Notes under the pieces: generated by a model
Seen by the model: only the letters and a program-made list of their open reading frames with translations
Told to the model about the DNA's origin: nothing
Database searches by the model: none
Origin: Shewanella sp. MBTL60-112-B2
GTDB taxonomy: Bacteria; Pseudomonadota; Gammaproteobacteria; Enterobacterales; Shewanellaceae
Direction: 5' to 3'
Assembly (NCBI RefSeq): GCF_019655055.1
Contig: NZ_BPFA01000009.1
Span: forward strand, 62,001 to 126,000
Length of the DNA: 64,000 nt
Shown: piece by piece, positions 17,460 through 26,622 of the stretch
Position numbering within the stretch: the first letter of the stretch is position 1
Layout: each line of letters opens with the position of its first letter
Made by a program: the position numbers and the translations under genes

Positions 17460-19565
17460 TTATCGATTCCGAGATGTACGTAATACTTCAGGTAATACTC
17501 TTATCCGACGCATCACGTTAGCTAAATGGATTCGATCTCGCACTGAAATACGTAGGTTGATGAGGAAAACTCGCCCATCACGTTCTTCAGTGGTTAAGTT
17601 ATGAATATTGGAGCCTGCAGACGCTACAATCGAAGTGATTTTGGCTAACGCACCCTGGTGGTTAACAATCTCAACTCTAAGGTTAGCTTGGTATTCGACA
17701 CCTTCAGCACTGTCCCATTGAACTGGAATGTACTTGTCTGGCTCACCTTGGTAGCCACGAATATTGGCACAGCTTTCCATGTGTACCACTAGGCCTTTGC
17801 CTGGGCTTACATGAGCAATTACCGCGTCCCCTGGAATTGGACGACAGCAATTAGCGAAGGTCACTAACATGCCTTCAGCACCACGAATAGACATGGTAGG
17901 CACATCATTCTGCTCTTCAGTATGAACCTGATCGCCAAGCAGTCGCTGCGCGATAACAATGCTCATGGCATTGCCTAGGCCAATATCTGCAAGCAGAGAA
18001 TTAAGTGAGTCATGCTTGGTATCACGAACGACTTTATCGATCTGCTCTGGTGATAAAGTGTCTAGCTTGGTTTCACCAAGTGCATGATTAAGCAGACGCT
18101 TACCCAGTAATACGGCATCATCTTCTTTTAAGCTTTTCAGTAGCTGACGGATTTTAGCGCGTGCCTTGCCTGTCACTACAAAGTTGAGCCAAGCCGCATT
18201 TGGACGTGCGCCATTTGCGGTAATTATCTCTACGGTTTGACCGGAGATCAGTGGCTGACTGAGCGGATAAGCTTGGCGGTTAACCTTAGCGCCAACGCAG
18301 GTGTTACCCACATCGGTGTGCACTTCATAGGCAAAGTCGACCGGAGTGGCACCCACAGGTAGCTCTAAAATACGGCCTTCAGGCGTGAACACATAGATCT
18401 CTTCAGGGAAAAGTTCTGTCTTAAAGTTTTCAACAAATTCGAAAGAGGTGCTAGCGCTTTGCTGAAGTTCCAGCAAGCTTTGCATCCATTTACGGGCACG
18501 AACTTGAGTTGTCGTGCCTTGCTCTGCTGAGCTGCCTTTCTTGTACAGCCAGTGAGCCGCGACCCCTTTATCTGCCATCTGATCCATATCTTCGGTACGA
18601 ATTTGGATCTCAACTGGCACACCGTGAGGACCAAAAAGTGAAGTATGCAGTGACTGATAGCCGTTAGCTTTAGGGATAGCGATATAATCTTTGAAGCGGC
18701 CAGGATGCGGCTTATAAAGGCCATGCATGGCACCCATGACGCGATAGCAAGTATCGATAGAGTCAACGATGACTCTAAAGGCATAGATATCCATCACTTC
18801 CTGGAACTGCAGTTCTTTATTGCGCATCTTGTTATAGATGGAATAAAGGTTCTTCTCGCGTCCCTTTACTGTGCCCTCTAGGCCAGTATCTTCAAGGCGA
18901 GTATTGATCGCGCCTTCAATGCTTTGGATAAGCTCTTTACGATTACCTCGAGCGGCTTTGACCACCTCTCTAAGTACGCGATATCGCATTGGGTAATAGG
19001 CTTGGAAACCTAATTCCTCTAACTCACTCTTAATATTATGAATACCAAGACGGTTGGCGATCGGAGCGTAAATTTCGAGGGTTTCTCGGGCGATGCGACG
19101 GCGCTTATCGGGCCGAAGAGCGCCTAAGGTGCGCATATTGTGGGTTCTATCGGCAAGCTTGATTAAGATGACTCGAATATCTTGGGTCATCGCCATCATC
19201 ATTTTGCGGAAGTTTTCAGCTTGTGCTTCTTTCTTATCGCGAAATTTGAGTTTATCGAGCTTGGAGACGCCTTCAACCAATTCAGCAATTGACTCGCTGA
19301 AAATTTCAGCCAGCTCTTCTTTGGTTACTGGGGTGTCTTCGATAGTGTCGTGCAAGAGAGCGGCCATAAGCGTCTCATGATCGAGACGCATATCGGCCAG
19401 GATGCGGGCAACCGCAACCGGGTGGGTAATATAAGGTTCGCCACTCGTGCGCATCTGACCTTCATGGGCATCACGCGCCACCTGATAGGCCTGCTTGAGT
19501 AATTCTACCTGCTCAGGTTCTAAATAACCTGAAGCAGACTCCTTGAGACCTTCAAACAGATACAA
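17460..19565 (-). CDS. spoT: Bifunctional (p)ppGpp synthetase/hydrolase SpoT
   Basis: 701 residues, the standard SpoT length. The N-terminal HD hydrolase domain has ALLHDTIEDTPV (about 69-80) and the intact HD pair. Next are the synthetase domain (YSIYNKMRNKELQF, GYQSLHTSLFGPHG), the TGS domain (VFTPEGRILELPVGATPVDF) and a C-terminal ACT domain (LRVEIVNHQGALAKITSIVA). It makes and degrades (p)ppGpp in the stringent response. It lies 13 bases after rpoZ and is probably co-transcribed from gmk through ridA. Confidence 0.98.
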   Translation of the reverse strand: MYLFEGLKESASGYLEPEQVELLKQAYQVARDAHEGQMRTSGEPYITHPVAVARILADMRLDHETLMAALLHDTIEDTPVTKEELAEIFSESIAELVEGVSKLDKLKFRDKKEAQAENFRKMMMAMTQDIRVILIKLADRTHNMRTLGALRPDKRRRIARETLEIYAPIANRLGIHNIKSELEELGFQAYYPMRYRVLREVVKAARGNRKELIQSIEGAINTRLEDTGLEGTVKGREKNLYSIYNKMRNKELQFQEVMDIYAFRVIVDSIDTCYRVMGAMHGLYKPHPGRFKDYIAIPKANGYQSLHTSLFGPHGVPVEIQIRTEDMDQMADKGVAAHWLYKKGSSAEQGTTTQVRARKWMQSLLELQQSASTSFEFVENFKTELFPEEIYVFTPEGRILELPVGATPVDFAYEVHTDVGNTCVGAKVNRQAYPLSQPLISGQTVEIITANGARPNAAWLNFVVTGKARAKIRQLLKSLKEDDAVLLGKRLLNHALGETKLDTLSPEQIDKVVRDTKHDSLNSLLADIGLGNAMSIVIAQRLLGDQVHTEEQNDVPTMSIRGAEGMLVTFANCCRPIPGDAVIAHVSPGKGLVVHMESCANIRGYQGEPDKYIPVQWDSAEGVEYQANLRVEIVNHQGALAKITSIVASAGSNIHNLTTEERDGRVFLINLRISVRDRIHLANVMRRIRVLPEVLRTSRNR

Positions 19566-19578
19566 GTGACTCTACTCC

Positions 19579-19863
19579 TTATATGACGTTGTTGCGGCCT
19601 TCAGCGATGGCAGCAACAGCAGCAATTTCAGCTGCTTCACGTTCACGAACTGTTTGGCGCTCATCGGCATCCAAAGTATCAGCTGTGACTAAACCTAGCT
19701 CGATTTCGCGCAGGGCGATAACCGTTGGCTTGTCGTTCTCTTCTTCAACCATAGGGTCTTTACCCTGAACAGCGATTTGGCGAGCACGACGCGCTGCAAC
19801 CAGAATCATATCAAAACGGTTGCCGATTTGGTTTACGGCATCTTCTACAGTTACGCGAGCCAT
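19579..19863 (-). CDS. rpoZ: RNA polymerase omega subunit
   Basis: 94 residues starting [19 protein letters not shown], the invariant omega start, with [11 protein letters not shown] in the middle. Omega assists assembly of beta-prime into RNA polymerase and contributes to a ppGpp binding site. That fits its fixed position between gmk and spoT. The C-terminal Ala-rich tail ([15 protein letters not shown]) is typical of Shewanella and Vibrio. Confidence 0.97.
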   Translation of the reverse strand: MARVTVEDAVNQIGNRFDMILVAARRARQIAVQGKDPMVEEENDKPTVIALREIELGLVTADTLDADERQTVREREAAEIAAVAAIAEGRNNVI

Positions 19864-19924
19864 GTTTGGAAACTCCAGTGTTTTATCGATTGAAAAAATG
19901 ACGCAAAATTGTACATGAAGACAG

Positions 19925-20548
19925 TTAGCCTGCCAACAGATCTTTAATCATACCATTTTGCGTATGAATTTGGCTAGCAGAGGTTAATCTTTGACTGCGA
20001 ATGATCGCTAAAAGATCGGCCAATGCCTTGTCGAAATCATCGTTCACTAAAACGAAGTCATATTCATTGTAGTGTGACATCTCTGAAACAGCTTGTGCCA
20101 TGCGGCCTGCAATCACTTCTTCGCTGTCTTGTCCGCGGCCTGTTAGGCGGCGCTCTAGTTCAGTTTTAGACGGCGGTAGAATAAAAATACCAATCGATTC
20201 AGGCATCAGCTCTTTAACTTGCTGAGCACCTTGCCAGTCGATATCTAAAAATACGTCAATACCTTGCGCGAGTGTTTGCTCAATCGTGACACGAGAGGTG
20301 CCATAATAGTTACCAAATACTTCCGCCCATTCAAAAAAAGCGCCATCGGCGATTAAGCTCTTGAACTCTTCTTGATTAACGAAGTGATAGTGCTGACCAT
20401 TCTCTTCACCTGGGCGCGGCTGCCTTGTGGTGTGCGAAACTGAAACTTGCTTATCAACAGGTTGATCCCTTAATAGGGCTGAAATAAGCGATGATTTACC
20501 TGCGCCACTTGGCGCCGAGACGATAAATAGGTTTCCGCGAGCGGTCAT
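19925..20548 (-). CDS. gmk: Guanylate kinase
   Basis: About 207 residues from the ATG at 20548 ([10 protein letters not shown]). That start lines up with the E. coli protein and has GGA at suitable distance. The in-frame TTG at 20575 and ATG at 20557 are less likely. The P-loop is [12 protein letters not shown], and the GMP-binding [20 protein letters not shown] and [12 protein letters not shown] motifs are intact. It phosphorylates GMP to GDP. First gene of the gmk-rpoZ-spoT-ridA run, and the last conserved gene before the long accessory region. Confidence 0.97.
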   Translation of the reverse strand: MTARGNLFIVSAPSGAGKSSLISALLRDQPVDKQVSVSHTTRQPRPGEENGQHYHFVNQEEFKSLIADGAFFEWAEVFGNYYGTSRVTIEQTLAQGIDVFLDIDWQGAQQVKELMPESIGIFILPPSKTELERRLTGRGQDSEEVIAGRMAQAVSEMSHYNEYDFVLVNDDFDKALADLLAIIRSQRLTSASQIHTQNGMIKDLLAG

Positions 20549-20890
20549 TAGCTGCATATCCGATGTTTGTACCAATAAGAGCTAGCTACCAGCTCAAAAT
20601 CGGGCGATAAAAGGTTAAGCGAGCCATTATACAGCCTAGGGTGATATTTGCGCTAGTCGCAGTTAGGGGAAATCATCGTCTTGAGTCAGATTTTTTATTG
20701 AGTCTCTTCAGTTCTGTATCATTTATCTTTAATGATAAAATTGCCCGAAAACACTGACATTGAGAGGCAAATTCGGTAGGCTACATCTTTGCTTTTTATG
20801 CTTTCGCCTGGGCATAAAATTTGGGTGTGCTGTGACTGCTGATACAGGGTACATAGCCGAGTCGTGGGTCATGGTTAAGGTCGTAATTAT
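20549..20890. other. Intergenic region between divergent gmk and DUF805-like gene
   Basis: 342 bases between two outward-reading genes. It must hold both promoters. AT-rich stretches near 20690-20745 (TATCATTTATCTTTAATGATAAAA) could contain -10 elements. No strong operator palindrome, riboswitch-like fold or additional gene was recognised. Confidence 0.5.
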
Positions 20891-22021
20891 ATGCAGTTAA
20901 AGTCATTAGTATGTGTTAATGGTATCGATAATGGGCAGCGTTTTGCTGTTATTAGTGGGTTGATTTATTTCATCTTATTGTTATCTGTAGTGCTGTTCAG
21001 TCCTTCGGCGCCCCTGTATCTTGTCGCCATTTTACTCACGCCTATATTGGCTTTGAGCAGCCTACGTCGTCTGCGTGATAGTGCAAAATCGCCTAAGTTA
21101 ATCTTGTTAACCATACTGCCATTTTGGTTGGTATTGATAACCCTAGTGCATATTCACAGCATGATGCTGTTGTTGACACTTTTGCTGCTTGCAGGCCTAG
21201 CGATTGGTTATTTAGCTTTGTTACCCGGGGCAACCGGTACCAATTATGTGCAGGGCTATGCTGGTCCTGTCGATATGAGTTCAAGCAAAGTCACCACAGA
21301 TAAAGCTAGTCAACGGGTTCGAGTGGAGCCGACTTTAGGCGGTGATGAGAATGCGGCGACCAGTTTTGCGGCAGACAGCAGCGCCGAATTTGTGCAAGCT
21401 GATGAGCTAGCTCAGCAAGACCATAACCATGACTCTGGCAGGGATGAACAGCCTTTACACAGAAGAAGAGCTCAGCCTGCTGGGTTTAATATGGCTCAAC
21501 TGCAGCAGGCGCTGCAGGTTAATAAGAAGTGGTTATTCGGCATAACGGGGGCGTTAGTTGCTGTCATGCTGATTGGCAGTGTCTGGTCGCTAATTCCTGA
21601 CTCTGAAGCTGAGGTCGAAACTGCTGCGCTGTCTGAAAGTGCTATTGAAAGTGCGCCTCAAACTGAGCGCATTTCAACGGCAATGCCTGATGGCTTTAGC
21701 TTAGTGCTTGAGGATGATGTACTCATCATGCGCTGGCTGGGTGAATCAGGCTCGCCGAGTAACCTATGGTCTTTGGCCACCGCTAAAGGCGATAAAACCT
21801 GCTCGCGGATGCGCTTTAATGACGGCACAGAATACCGCCCGCTAGTGGTAGATTTACTGGCCGATACAGGCACTGAGGCCAGGTTTTCTCCTCTCGATAC
21901 CGAGGCGATTATTGTTGATATGGCAAGACGTGGTAACGTCAGCCTTTGCGGTTACAACTTCAGTTTAAAGGGGAGCCAAGCCGCATTGGGTAAGGTCGCC
22001 GCTTTCCGCACTTATTTATAA
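20891..22021 (+). CDS. DUF805-like multi-helix membrane protein with a C-terminal soluble domain
   Basis: 376 residues. Residues 20-112 hold three or four hydrophobic helices with a cytoplasmic SSLRRLRDSAKSPK motif between them. That motif is similar to the RRLHDxGKS motif of DUF805 proteins, where one would expect a larger family-wide match. A charged linker (about 125-205) leads to another helix (214-231, LFGITGALVAVMLIGSVW). Then comes a C-terminal domain of about 120 residues (residues 255-376) with two Cys (MRFNDG and LCGYNFSL regions) that is probably periplasmic. No function can be named. It starts the accessory region next to gmk. Confidence 0.7.
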   Translation: MQLKSLVCVNGIDNGQRFAVISGLIYFILLLSVVLFSPSAPLYLVAILLTPILALSSLRRLRDSAKSPKLILLTILPFWLVLITLVHIHSMMLLLTLLLLAGLAIGYLALLPGATGTNYVQGYAGPVDMSSSKVTTDKASQRVRVEPTLGGDENAATSFAADSSAEFVQADELAQQDHNHDSGRDEQPLHRRRAQPAGFNMAQLQQALQVNKKWLFGITGALVAVMLIGSVWSLIPDSEAEVETAALSESAIESAPQTERISTAMPDGFSLVLEDDVLIMRWLGESGSPSNLWSLATAKGDKTCSRMRFNDGTEYRPLVVDLLADTGTEARFSPLDTEAIIVDMARRGNVSLCGYNFSLKGSQAALGKVAAFRTYL

Positions 22022-22165
22022 GCTTACTGTTATAAGCATAGAACTGCATGATTTTTTAAGGCTAATAGCGCTGGATATTAGCCTATAGACTCATTAAACT
22101 GCTTCGCCTTGTCGTGGTGCGGCACTTTAATCGCTTGAGAGAGCGCCATTGTTTGAGAGAAAGTC

Positions 22166-23071
22166 ATGAGTAACAACAAACAGGATTTAACCTTAGTGAT
22201 CCTAGCTGCAGGTTTAGGTAGCCGATTTGGCGGCGATAAGCAGTTGGCACAGCTGGGACCAAATGGTGAAACCATGTTGGAACTATCGTTAAAGAGTGCC
22301 TACAAAGCAGGATTCAGTCGTGCAGTGTTGGTGATCCGCCCTGAGCTGACTCAAATGCTAGACGAGGCGTTAGCGGGCAAGCTAGCCGATGACTTTAGCT
22401 GCGATTATTGCATTCAGTCACTCGATGATTTACCCAATTCTGCCGCCGAATTTGCCGATGTCGCGCAACGCCAAAAGCCTTGGGGCACAGCCCATGCGCT
22501 TTGGAGTGCGAGAAATCATGTTGTTGGGCCTATGGCCGTGATCAATGCCGACGATTTTTATGGTGATAGCGCCTTTAGCTTACTCGCTGAAGGTTTATCG
22601 CCAATGGATAACGACTGGATGATGGTTGCCTATCCAATCGGTTTGACCCTGTCTGAAAATGGCGGCGTGAATCGAGGTTTATGCCAGGTTGAGGCGGGCA
22701 AGCTAGTTGATGTCGCCGAATGGCTAGATATTCGCTGTGAACCACAGGGTTTAACTGGTACGTTAGATGGGCAGCATTTAGCTATTGCCGATGATGCAGT
22801 CGTATCTATGACCTGCTGGGGCTTTAAGCCAGATATTTTTGAAGTGATTGAGCATCAGTTTAGTCACTTCCTTGAGCACAATGGTCAGCATCCAAAGGCC
22901 GAGTGTTACTTGCCAACGGTTGTACAGGCCAGACTCGATGAGCAGTCGACTTCGCAGCCAAGCAAGGTGGTTAATGTCAGCGTTGCCAAGGAGTCTTGGT
23001 ACGGCGTGACCTATCCACAAGATGTGAATTGGGTAAGAGAAAAATTGCAGCAAACCCTTATCAGAGATTAA
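22166..23071 (+). CDS. Nucleotidyltransferase-like protein (sugar-1-phosphate NTP transferase fold)
   Basis: 301 residues. The NTP-transferase signature is at the N-terminus: LVILAAGLGSRFGGDKQLAQ (about 9-28), with the Gly-rich loop, Arg and Lys that bind the nucleotide. INADDFYGDSAF (about 126-137) supplies the metal-binding Asp, as in GlmU/RmlA-type enzymes. It lies 96 bases upstream of an APH-fold kinase. Such kinase/uridylyltransferase pairs salvage a free sugar into a nucleotide sugar (sugar to sugar-1-P to NDP-sugar). The sugar is not evident, and the pairing is inferred from adjacency and strand. Confidence 0.8.
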   Translation: MSNNKQDLTLVILAAGLGSRFGGDKQLAQLGPNGETMLELSLKSAYKAGFSRAVLVIRPELTQMLDEALAGKLADDFSCDYCIQSLDDLPNSAAEFADVAQRQKPWGTAHALWSARNHVVGPMAVINADDFYGDSAFSLLAEGLSPMDNDWMMVAYPIGLTLSENGGVNRGLCQVEAGKLVDVAEWLDIRCEPQGLTGTLDGQHLAIADDAVVSMTCWGFKPDIFEVIEHQFSHFLEHNGQHPKAECYLPTVVQARLDEQSTSQPSKVVNVSVAKESWYGVTYPQDVNWVREKLQQTLIRD

Positions 23072-23167
23072 TAGCGGTAAGCTAATTTATATTTAACAAT
23101 GAGCTGCAAGGAAGGTCTGGATAAACAAGCCCAGATAGCAGAGATAAAGAGATAACTGGAGTGTTGG

Positions 23168-24235
23168 GTGATTGATTTTATAAGACAAAATGTTTTGTCG
23201 CATTTTGGTGTTGATGCAGATAGCGCCAAAGTGTCTCCATTAGGGAATGGTCATATTAACCATACTTTTTTGGTACGCGGTATCGATAGCGAATTTGTGC
23301 TGCAAAAGATTAATACTGAAGTATTTAAAACACCGGTAGCCTTGGTTAACAATGCCCACAAAGTTAGCCAGCATCTACAAAAACAAGCCACGGCCGATGA
23401 ATATCGCTTACAGGTGGTTTCTCCCGAGCTTACTGTTGACGGTGCACTGTTTGTTGACTTAGGTGAGCAAGGGTTCTGGCGTGCGATTAATTATCTGCCC
23501 CATAGCCATAGTATCGATGTAGTAGGCTGCGAAGCCGACGCTGAGATGGCGGCTAAGGCTTTCGGGCACTTCTCTTGCGCATTAACAGGGCTGGATGCCG
23601 AGCAACTCGAAGACGTTATCCCAAATTTTCACCATCTTCCAGGACGCATTGAGTTATTAGCTCAGGCTGCAGCGAGCAATCCTCAAGGTCGATTAGCTGA
23701 ATGTCAGCAGTGGCTTGAGTTTGTTATGTCGCAGACGGAGTTACTCGAAGAGTTGGCTGAGCTCGAAGCCAAGCTGCCACGTCGTATTTGCCATAACGAC
23801 ACCAAAATCAACAATATGTTGTTTGATAAGCGTGATATGAGCAGCCTTGCCATTATCGACTTAGATACCTGCATGAAAGGCTACTTGATGTATGACTTTG
23901 GCGACATGGTGCGCACATTCTGCAGCCCTGAAGAGGAAGACTCGACCGCGCTAGACAAAGTGCAGGTAAGAGAGTCTATCTTTGGTGCTATCTGTAAAGG
24001 ATATTTGAGTGAGCTAGGTGATGTGCTTTCAGATGATGAACGCAAGAGTCTATGGTTAGGTGCTAGAGTGATGTGCTTGATGATAGGTGTGAGGTTCTTA
24101 ACCGATCATCTCAATGGTGATGTGTATTTCCAAATTCATCATCCGGGCCACAACTTAGAGCGCGCAGCAAACCAGTTCACTATGTACCAAAGTTTACTGA
24201 ACCAGCAAGACACATTGAGCGCTTACCTAAACTAG
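23168..24235 (+). CDS. Aminoglycoside phosphotransferase-fold kinase (NahK-like sugar kinase candidate)
   Basis: 355 residues from a GTG at 23168 with GGAG six bases upstream. The nucleotide loop GNGHINHTFLV (about 26-36) closely resembles N-acetylhexosamine 1-kinases. The catalytic loop is RICHNDTKINNMLF with Asp and downstream Asn, followed by the metal motif IIDLDTCMKG. It probably phosphorylates a small hydroxylated substrate and feeds the nucleotidyltransferase just upstream. Choline or homoserine kinase-like activity is an alternative because the fold is shared. Confidence 0.78.
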   Translation: MIDFIRQNVLSHFGVDADSAKVSPLGNGHINHTFLVRGIDSEFVLQKINTEVFKTPVALVNNAHKVSQHLQKQATADEYRLQVVSPELTVDGALFVDLGEQGFWRAINYLPHSHSIDVVGCEADAEMAAKAFGHFSCALTGLDAEQLEDVIPNFHHLPGRIELLAQAAASNPQGRLAECQQWLEFVMSQTELLEELAELEAKLPRRICHNDTKINNMLFDKRDMSSLAIIDLDTCMKGYLMYDFGDMVRTFCSPEEEDSTALDKVQVRESIFGAICKGYLSELGDVLSDDERKSLWLGARVMCLMIGVRFLTDHLNGDVYFQIHHPGHNLERAANQFTMYQSLLNQQDTLSAYLN

Positions 24236-24254
24236 GCTTTGTATTAAATACACC

Positions 24255-24953
24255 CTAGACAAAATAATCGTTAGGAATAAGCCGAGCAGTTTGACCAATA
24301 GGTTGGAACTGGCTCGGCTTATTTATTTGCTGCACCGTAAAGTCATGCCTAAGGGCAGGTTTTAGCAAGTCATCAAACATATCTACCTGCTGGTTAGCGG
24401 GATTTAACCAGGCATCAAGCACTTCTTCATTTTGCGGTAAAATCATCGGGCTAGCTTTACTGTGATACGGCAGTAAGTCAGGGTGTGGCGGATTGGTAAT
24501 AATAGAGCACGATGTGGTGGTTTCACCGGTTTTAGGATGTTGCCACTCGCGAAACAAGCCACCAAATGCCATCGCCGAATTCTCGGTAATAAAGTCATGA
24601 TAGTAAGTCTCTTTGCCTCTTTTCTCTGTTTCACCAAAACCGCTAGCGACAATCACACAGCGACTCTCTCTAAATGCTTTAAAGCCTGCGCTATTGGGCG
24701 TGTTTAGTTTATCAAAGCGGGTATTAAACGAAGTGTAACGGCTGGGTTTAAAGCCTTCATAAGCTGTTTCAAGCAGTAACCACCAAGTGGCGGTCTGTAA
24801 GCGGCGCTCGCCATCAATTTCACGCACGATGCTAATGTCGTTGGTGGGCATTTTAAAGCGCCCAAACAGCATTTCCTCAGCGTTCTTTACTCGCAAGTCT
24901 TGCATCAGCGCTTGTACAAACATGTCATCAATAATATTGAGTCGGCCGCACAT
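24255..24953 (-). CDS. SRAP-domain abasic-site DNA-protein crosslink protein (YedK/HMCES family)
   Basis: 232 residues. It begins MCGRLN, so Cys2 becomes the N-terminal catalytic Cys after Met removal. Also conserved are the FNTRFDKLN region, the Glu of ASGFGETEK (usually GFYEW) and the His of PYHSKASPMIL. SRAP proteins form a stable thiazolidine crosslink with abasic sites in single-stranded DNA and protect stalled forks. The convergent kinase gene ends 19 bases away. No SOS box was recognised in the 200 bases upstream. Confidence 0.92.
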   Translation of the reverse strand: MCGRLNIIDDMFVQALMQDLRVKNAEEMLFGRFKMPTNDISIVREIDGERRLQTATWWLLLETAYEGFKPSRYTSFNTRFDKLNTPNSAGFKAFRESRCVIVASGFGETEKRGKETYYHDFITENSAMAFGGLFREWQHPKTGETTTSCSIITNPPHPDLLPYHSKASPMILPQNEEVLDAWLNPANQQVDMFDDLLKPALRHDFTVQQINKPSQFQPIGQTARLIPNDYFV

Positions 24954-25071
24954 AAATAATTACCGTAAATAAATCACATCATTGAGTATATGAATGATTG
25001 TGAGTTGAGTATAGCGAGAGCTAAAAGTGGGGCGTGAACTGTTGCTATTCACGGTTCATTGCTGTGTCACT

Positions 25072-25083
25072 AAATGGCCATTT
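25072..25083. promoter_or_regulatory. 12-bp palindromic operator candidate upstream of the amidohydrolase gene
   Basis: AAATGGCCATTT, a perfect palindrome, 82 bases before the amidohydrolase ATG. The same 12-mer recurs at 26556-26567 before the PLP decarboxylase gene. The flanks are also alike: GTCA two bases before and AT one base after. A weak TTGCTG (25059-25064) and TTTAAT (25081-25086) frame it like a -35/-10 pair. Confidence 0.65.
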
Positions 25084-25164
25084 AATTGCGCGTTCTGTTG
25101 CTAATATTTGCTCATTAGCTAGATGAATCCATTTAAATGTAGCAATGCAATCGAGGAATTAACC

Positions 25165-26433
25165 ATGAAAAAACTCATTATCAACGCCAATGTTTTTAAC
25201 GGTACAGACAACCAACTATTAGAGAACGTTGCTGTGCTTGTTGAAGATAATTTGATCAGCAAAATTACCCACCAAGGTGGCATCGACTTATCTGTTGCGG
25301 ATGAGGTGATCGACGCCAAGGGAGGCACTGTGATGCCGGGTCTAATGGATGCACACGTTCATATTACCTTGTCAGCCCCATTCAATGTGATTGACACCAT
25401 GACCCGTGAAGAAGTGGCGATACGTTCTGCGCGTATTTCTGAAGAGATGTTAATGCGCGGCTTTACTACCGTTCGTGATGTAGCGGGTAATACGCTAGGC
25501 CTTAAAAACAGTATTGATAACGGCTATGCCAAAGGGCCACGCATTCTGCCATCAATGGCAGCGGTTTCTCAAACCTGTGGGCACTCTGACTATCGTCAAA
25601 ATCAGGCGCAGGAGAGAATAGGCCAACATGAAGACTCGCCTATGATGAAGCAAGGCTCAATGAAGGTCGCCGATGGCCGCTCTGAGGTGCTAAAAGCGGT
25701 GCGTGAGCAACTGTTTATGGGGGCATCGCAAATCAAAATTATGGCCGGTGGCGGCGCGTCATCAACCTTTGACCCACTCGATACCCTGCAGTTTACCCTT
25801 GATGAGATGAAGGCGGCTGTTGAGGCAGCAACCGATTACGGTACTTATGTGGCAGCACATATCCATACCGCAGACGCCATGCGTCGAGCTGCAGAGGCTG
25901 GGGTGATGTCGTTTGAGCACGCGACCATTATGGATGACGACATTGCCAAAACCATTAAAGACAAAGGCATTTGGGTGATCCCGTCTTATTTTACCTCGTC
26001 ACTTATCGCAGAGCGTAAGATCCCGTTACCGAATGAAGAGACTTATCGCAAAACTGAGCGAGTAGGTAAGGCGATGCTCAAATCTGCGGAACTGATTAAG
26101 AAATATCAGATCGACAATATCGCCTTTGGTACCGACTGCGTCGGCGAAGCCAGCGTACACGCTACTCAGCTTAATGAGCTTGGCGCTATTGAGCAGACTT
26201 TCGACACGATAACCGCCCTACGTATGGTGACTTCAAACTGTGGACGCTTATTTGAAATGTCGACCTATCAGCATCCGTATCAGGAGGGCCGTTTAGGTCA
26301 AGTGGTTGAAGGTGCCTATGCCGATCTGCTCATTATCGATGGTAATCCACTTGAGGGAGTCGCCTGCGTCGCTGACACCAGCAAACAAAAAGTGATTATG
26401 AAAGACGGCATCATCTACAAAAACACGCTGTAA
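25165..26433 (+). CDS. Metal-dependent amidohydrolase (imidazolonepropionase/prolidase-like)
   Basis: 422 residues from the ATG at 25165, which has GAGG nine bases upstream. The upstream in-frame ATG at 25123 would add unrelated residues. Amidohydrolase metal ligands are visible: DAHVHITL (His64, His66), a central lysine region KIMAGGGAS, HIHTAD, FEHATIMDD and GTDCV with the final Asp. No signal peptide. Close relatives cleave peptide-like or cyclic amides, but the substrate is not predictable. It is the first of two genes that share an upstream palindrome with the PLP decarboxylase, suggesting co-regulation. A terminator follows it. Confidence 0.88.
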   Translation: MKKLIINANVFNGTDNQLLENVAVLVEDNLISKITHQGGIDLSVADEVIDAKGGTVMPGLMDAHVHITLSAPFNVIDTMTREEVAIRSARISEEMLMRGFTTVRDVAGNTLGLKNSIDNGYAKGPRILPSMAAVSQTCGHSDYRQNQAQERIGQHEDSPMMKQGSMKVADGRSEVLKAVREQLFMGASQIKIMAGGGASSTFDPLDTLQFTLDEMKAAVEAATDYGTYVAAHIHTADAMRRAAEAGVMSFEHATIMDDDIAKTIKDKGIWVIPSYFTSSLIAERKIPLPNEETYRKTERVGKAMLKSAELIKKYQIDNIAFGTDCVGEASVHATQLNELGAIEQTFDTITALRMVTSNCGRLFEMSTYQHPYQEGRLGQVVEGAYADLLIIDGNPLEGVACVADTSKQKVIMKDGIIYKNTL

Positions 26434-26464
26434 TCGCGACTCAAATAACGATTTAACGGCAAAT

Positions 26465-26500
26465 AACGGCGCTTAGTTGATATAACTAGGCGCCGTTTTG
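26465..26500 (+). terminator. Terminator after the amidohydrolase gene
   Basis: AACGGCGC-T-TAGTT pairs with AACTA-G-GCGCCGTT around a 5-base loop, followed by TTTG, 32 bases past the stop. It separates the amidohydrolase from the decarboxylase, so the two are distinct transcription units. Confidence 0.75.
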
Positions 26501-26543
26501 CTATCTGTGACATATCACTTTACCGCCAGGTAGAGCTTTTGTT

Positions 26544-26573
26544 TTGACTGTCATCAAATGGCCATTTTATAAA
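26544..26573 (+). promoter_or_regulatory. Promoter of the PLP decarboxylase gene with an embedded palindrome
   Basis: TTGACT (26544-26549) and TATAAA (26568-26573) are 18 bases apart, a good sigma70 match. The palindrome AAATGGCCATTT (26556-26567) fills the second half of the spacer, so a bound protein would block polymerase. The same palindrome precedes the amidohydrolase gene. Confidence 0.65.
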
Positions 26574-26622
26574 AATATCGCTGGTATATTAGACTCAAAT
26601 TCCTACTTGAAGAGTACTAACT

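Noticed and set aside
18365..18784. 139-codon minus-strand frame inside spoT
   Set aside because: Out-of-frame overlap with the spoT synthetase domain; no independent evidence.
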